Of a stretch of DNA of 7,148 nucleotides, positions 6,231-7,148 are shown one piece after another. The stretch covers positions 1 to 7,148 of the forward strand of contig JADFUQ010000609.1 in NCBI GenBank assembly GCA_015222065.1. Reading direction: 5' to 3'. The notes beneath the pieces were generated by a model. That model saw only the letters and a list, made by a program, of their open reading frames with translations, did not search any database and was not told where the DNA came from. The DNA is from Bacteroidota bacterium. Its GTDB lineage: Bacteria > Bacteroidota > Bacteroidia > Bacteroidales > VadinHA17. Each line of letters begins with the position of its first letter. The stretch's first letter is position 1. Both the position numbers and the translations under genes were made by a program.

Positions 6231-7070
6231 ATCAAACTTTCGGTTGTAATCATCACGTATAACGAAGAAAAAAATATAGCAAGGTGCCTGGAATCAGTAA
6301 AAAATCTTGCTGATGAAATAGTGGTTGTAGATTCATTTTCGGAAGACCGGACACGGGAAATTTGTTCTGAATTTGGTGCCAAAGTATTAAAACACCATTT
6401 CATCGGTCATATTGAACAAAAGAACTGGGCTTTTAATCATGCATCGTTTCATCATATCTTATCTATTGATGCAGATGAGGTAGTTTCTGATATACTGTGG
6501 AAGTCTATAATTAAAACAAAACAAAACTGGGACCATGATGGTTATTATTTTAACCGTATGAATAATTATTGCGGGAAATGGATAAAACACGGAGGCTGGT
6601 ATCCTGATCAGAAATTAAGGTTAGTTGACAGGCGCAAAGGGCGATGGACAGGAATTAATCCCCACGACAAATTTGAACTTATTCCGGTTTCAAAAAAACA
6701 AAAGCTTGCCGGCAATCTTCTTCATTATACATACCCGTCAATACCCGAGCACTTAAAACAAATAAACCGTTATACCGAGATCATTGCCACAGGTTATTTT
6801 CACGAAGGTATCAGATCAAATTTACTTAAGATCATTTTCAATCCTACCTGGAAATTTTTCAGGAATTATTTCCTGATGTTAGGGTTTCTTGATGGCTTTT
6901 TTGGGATTGTTCTCTATGCCAATGTTGCTTTTGAAACCTTTCTGAAGTATATTAAACTCTGGCAAATAACTAACCAATATAAAAAAGGCCTTCTGGATCT
7001 TAATTCTTTAGAAAAAAAGAGGAAATATCTTATTGAAAATAATAAGCTCCTTGATACTATCCCCAACTAG
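6228..7070 (+). CDS. Glycosyltransferase family 2, WaaE/KdtX-like
   Basis: A GT-A fold glycosyltransferase of 280 residues that transfers a sugar from an activated donor to a lipopolysaccharide-core or other surface-glycan acceptor on the cytoplasmic face of the inner membrane. The N-terminal nucleotide-binding stretch is KLSVVIITYNEEKNIARCLES (3-23), followed by EIVVVDSFSEDRT (30-42). The DxD metal/donor site is LSIDADE (78-84). HGGWYPDQKLRLVDR (121-135) is the usual acceptor-side segment of WaaE-like proteins. A hydrophobic stretch (about 213-235, LGFLDGFFGIVLYANVAF) probably binds the membrane and is typical of this subgroup. The ATG at 6228 gives the standard MIKLSVVIITYNE beginning, and upstream in-frame codons hit TAA at 6213. 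The gene is transcribed away from the sigma operon and may be the first gene of a glycan cluster, but only 78 bases follow it here. The exact sugar and acceptor cannot be told. Confidence 0.92.
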   Translation: MIKLSVVIITYNEEKNIARCLESVKNLADEIVVVDSFSEDRTREICSEFGAKVLKHHFIGHIEQKNWAFNHASFHHILSIDADEVVSDILWKSIIKTKQNWDHDGYYFNRMNNYCGKWIKHGGWYPDQKLRLVDRRKGRWTGINPHDKFELIPVSKKQKLAGNLLHYTYPSIPEHLKQINRYTEIIATGYFHEGIRSNLLKIIFNPTWKFFRNYFLMLGFLDGFFGIVLYANVAFETFLKYIKLWQITNQYKKGLLDLNSLEKKRKYLIENNKLLDTIPN

Positions 7071-7105
7071 TGTCATGTCAAACTTACTATGTCGCAAACC
7101 TTAAA

Positions 7106-7133
7106 TTGGCAGTTGGCAAAAAGCAGTTGGCAA
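7106..7133. repeat. GCAGTTGGCAA direct repeat near the window end
   Basis: GCAGTTGGCAA occurs at 7109-7119 and again at 7123-7133 (period 14), with a further TTGGC at 7106-7110. Short TTGGCAGT-type tandem tracts are, from memory, common between genes in Bacteroidota. The tract may be cut by the window edge. The 8-bp palindrome CAATATTG (7131-7138) follows it directly. No terminator for the glycosyltransferase is visible in 7071-7148. Confidence 0.5.
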
Positions 7134-7148
7134 TATTGCGATATTTTC

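Overview
The window reads as chromosomal DNA of a member of the Bacteroidota. It is AT-rich. It carries an ECF sigma factor paired with a Bacteroidota-style membrane protein whose N-terminus has the PPxxVW motif. The best promoter candidates fit the TTTG / TAnnTTTG pattern of that phylum, and recognisable Shine-Dalgarno sites are nearly absent. The genus cannot be told from these bases.

Layout: four genes lie on the minus strand and one on the plus strand. Reading the minus strand from right to left: an ECF sigma factor (5929-5381, GTG start); a protein with an inner-membrane helix, a long linker and an outer-membrane beta-barrel (5381-3957), which overlaps the sigma stop by one base; uvrA (3820-989, TTG start); and a LOG/TIGR00730 nucleotide-monophosphate phosphoribohydrolase (874-161). 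Divergent from the sigma gene is a WaaE-like family 2 glycosyltransferase (6228-7070). Bases 1-160 and 7071-7148 hold no gene but contain repeated or foldable sequence.

The most interesting unit is the sigma/membrane-protein pair. The second protein has the architecture expected of a dual membrane-spanning anti-sigma factor (Dma type, described in Bacteroides thetaiotaomicron). It has a cytoplasmic sigma-binding tail, one inner-membrane helix, about 150 disordered periplasmic residues, and an eight-strand barrel ending in Phe. Such a protein could carry an envelope signal from the outer membrane straight to a sigma factor. The 298-bp divergent region between the sigma gene and the glycosyltransferase is dense in inverted repeats. 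It ends in a 10-bp tandem repeat that places two five-codon reading frames immediately before the glycosyltransferase start. An envelope-stress sigma next to a surface-glycan gene suggests, but does not prove, a shared envelope theme. uvrA and the LOG gene are housekeeping genes, each with its own plausible promoter.
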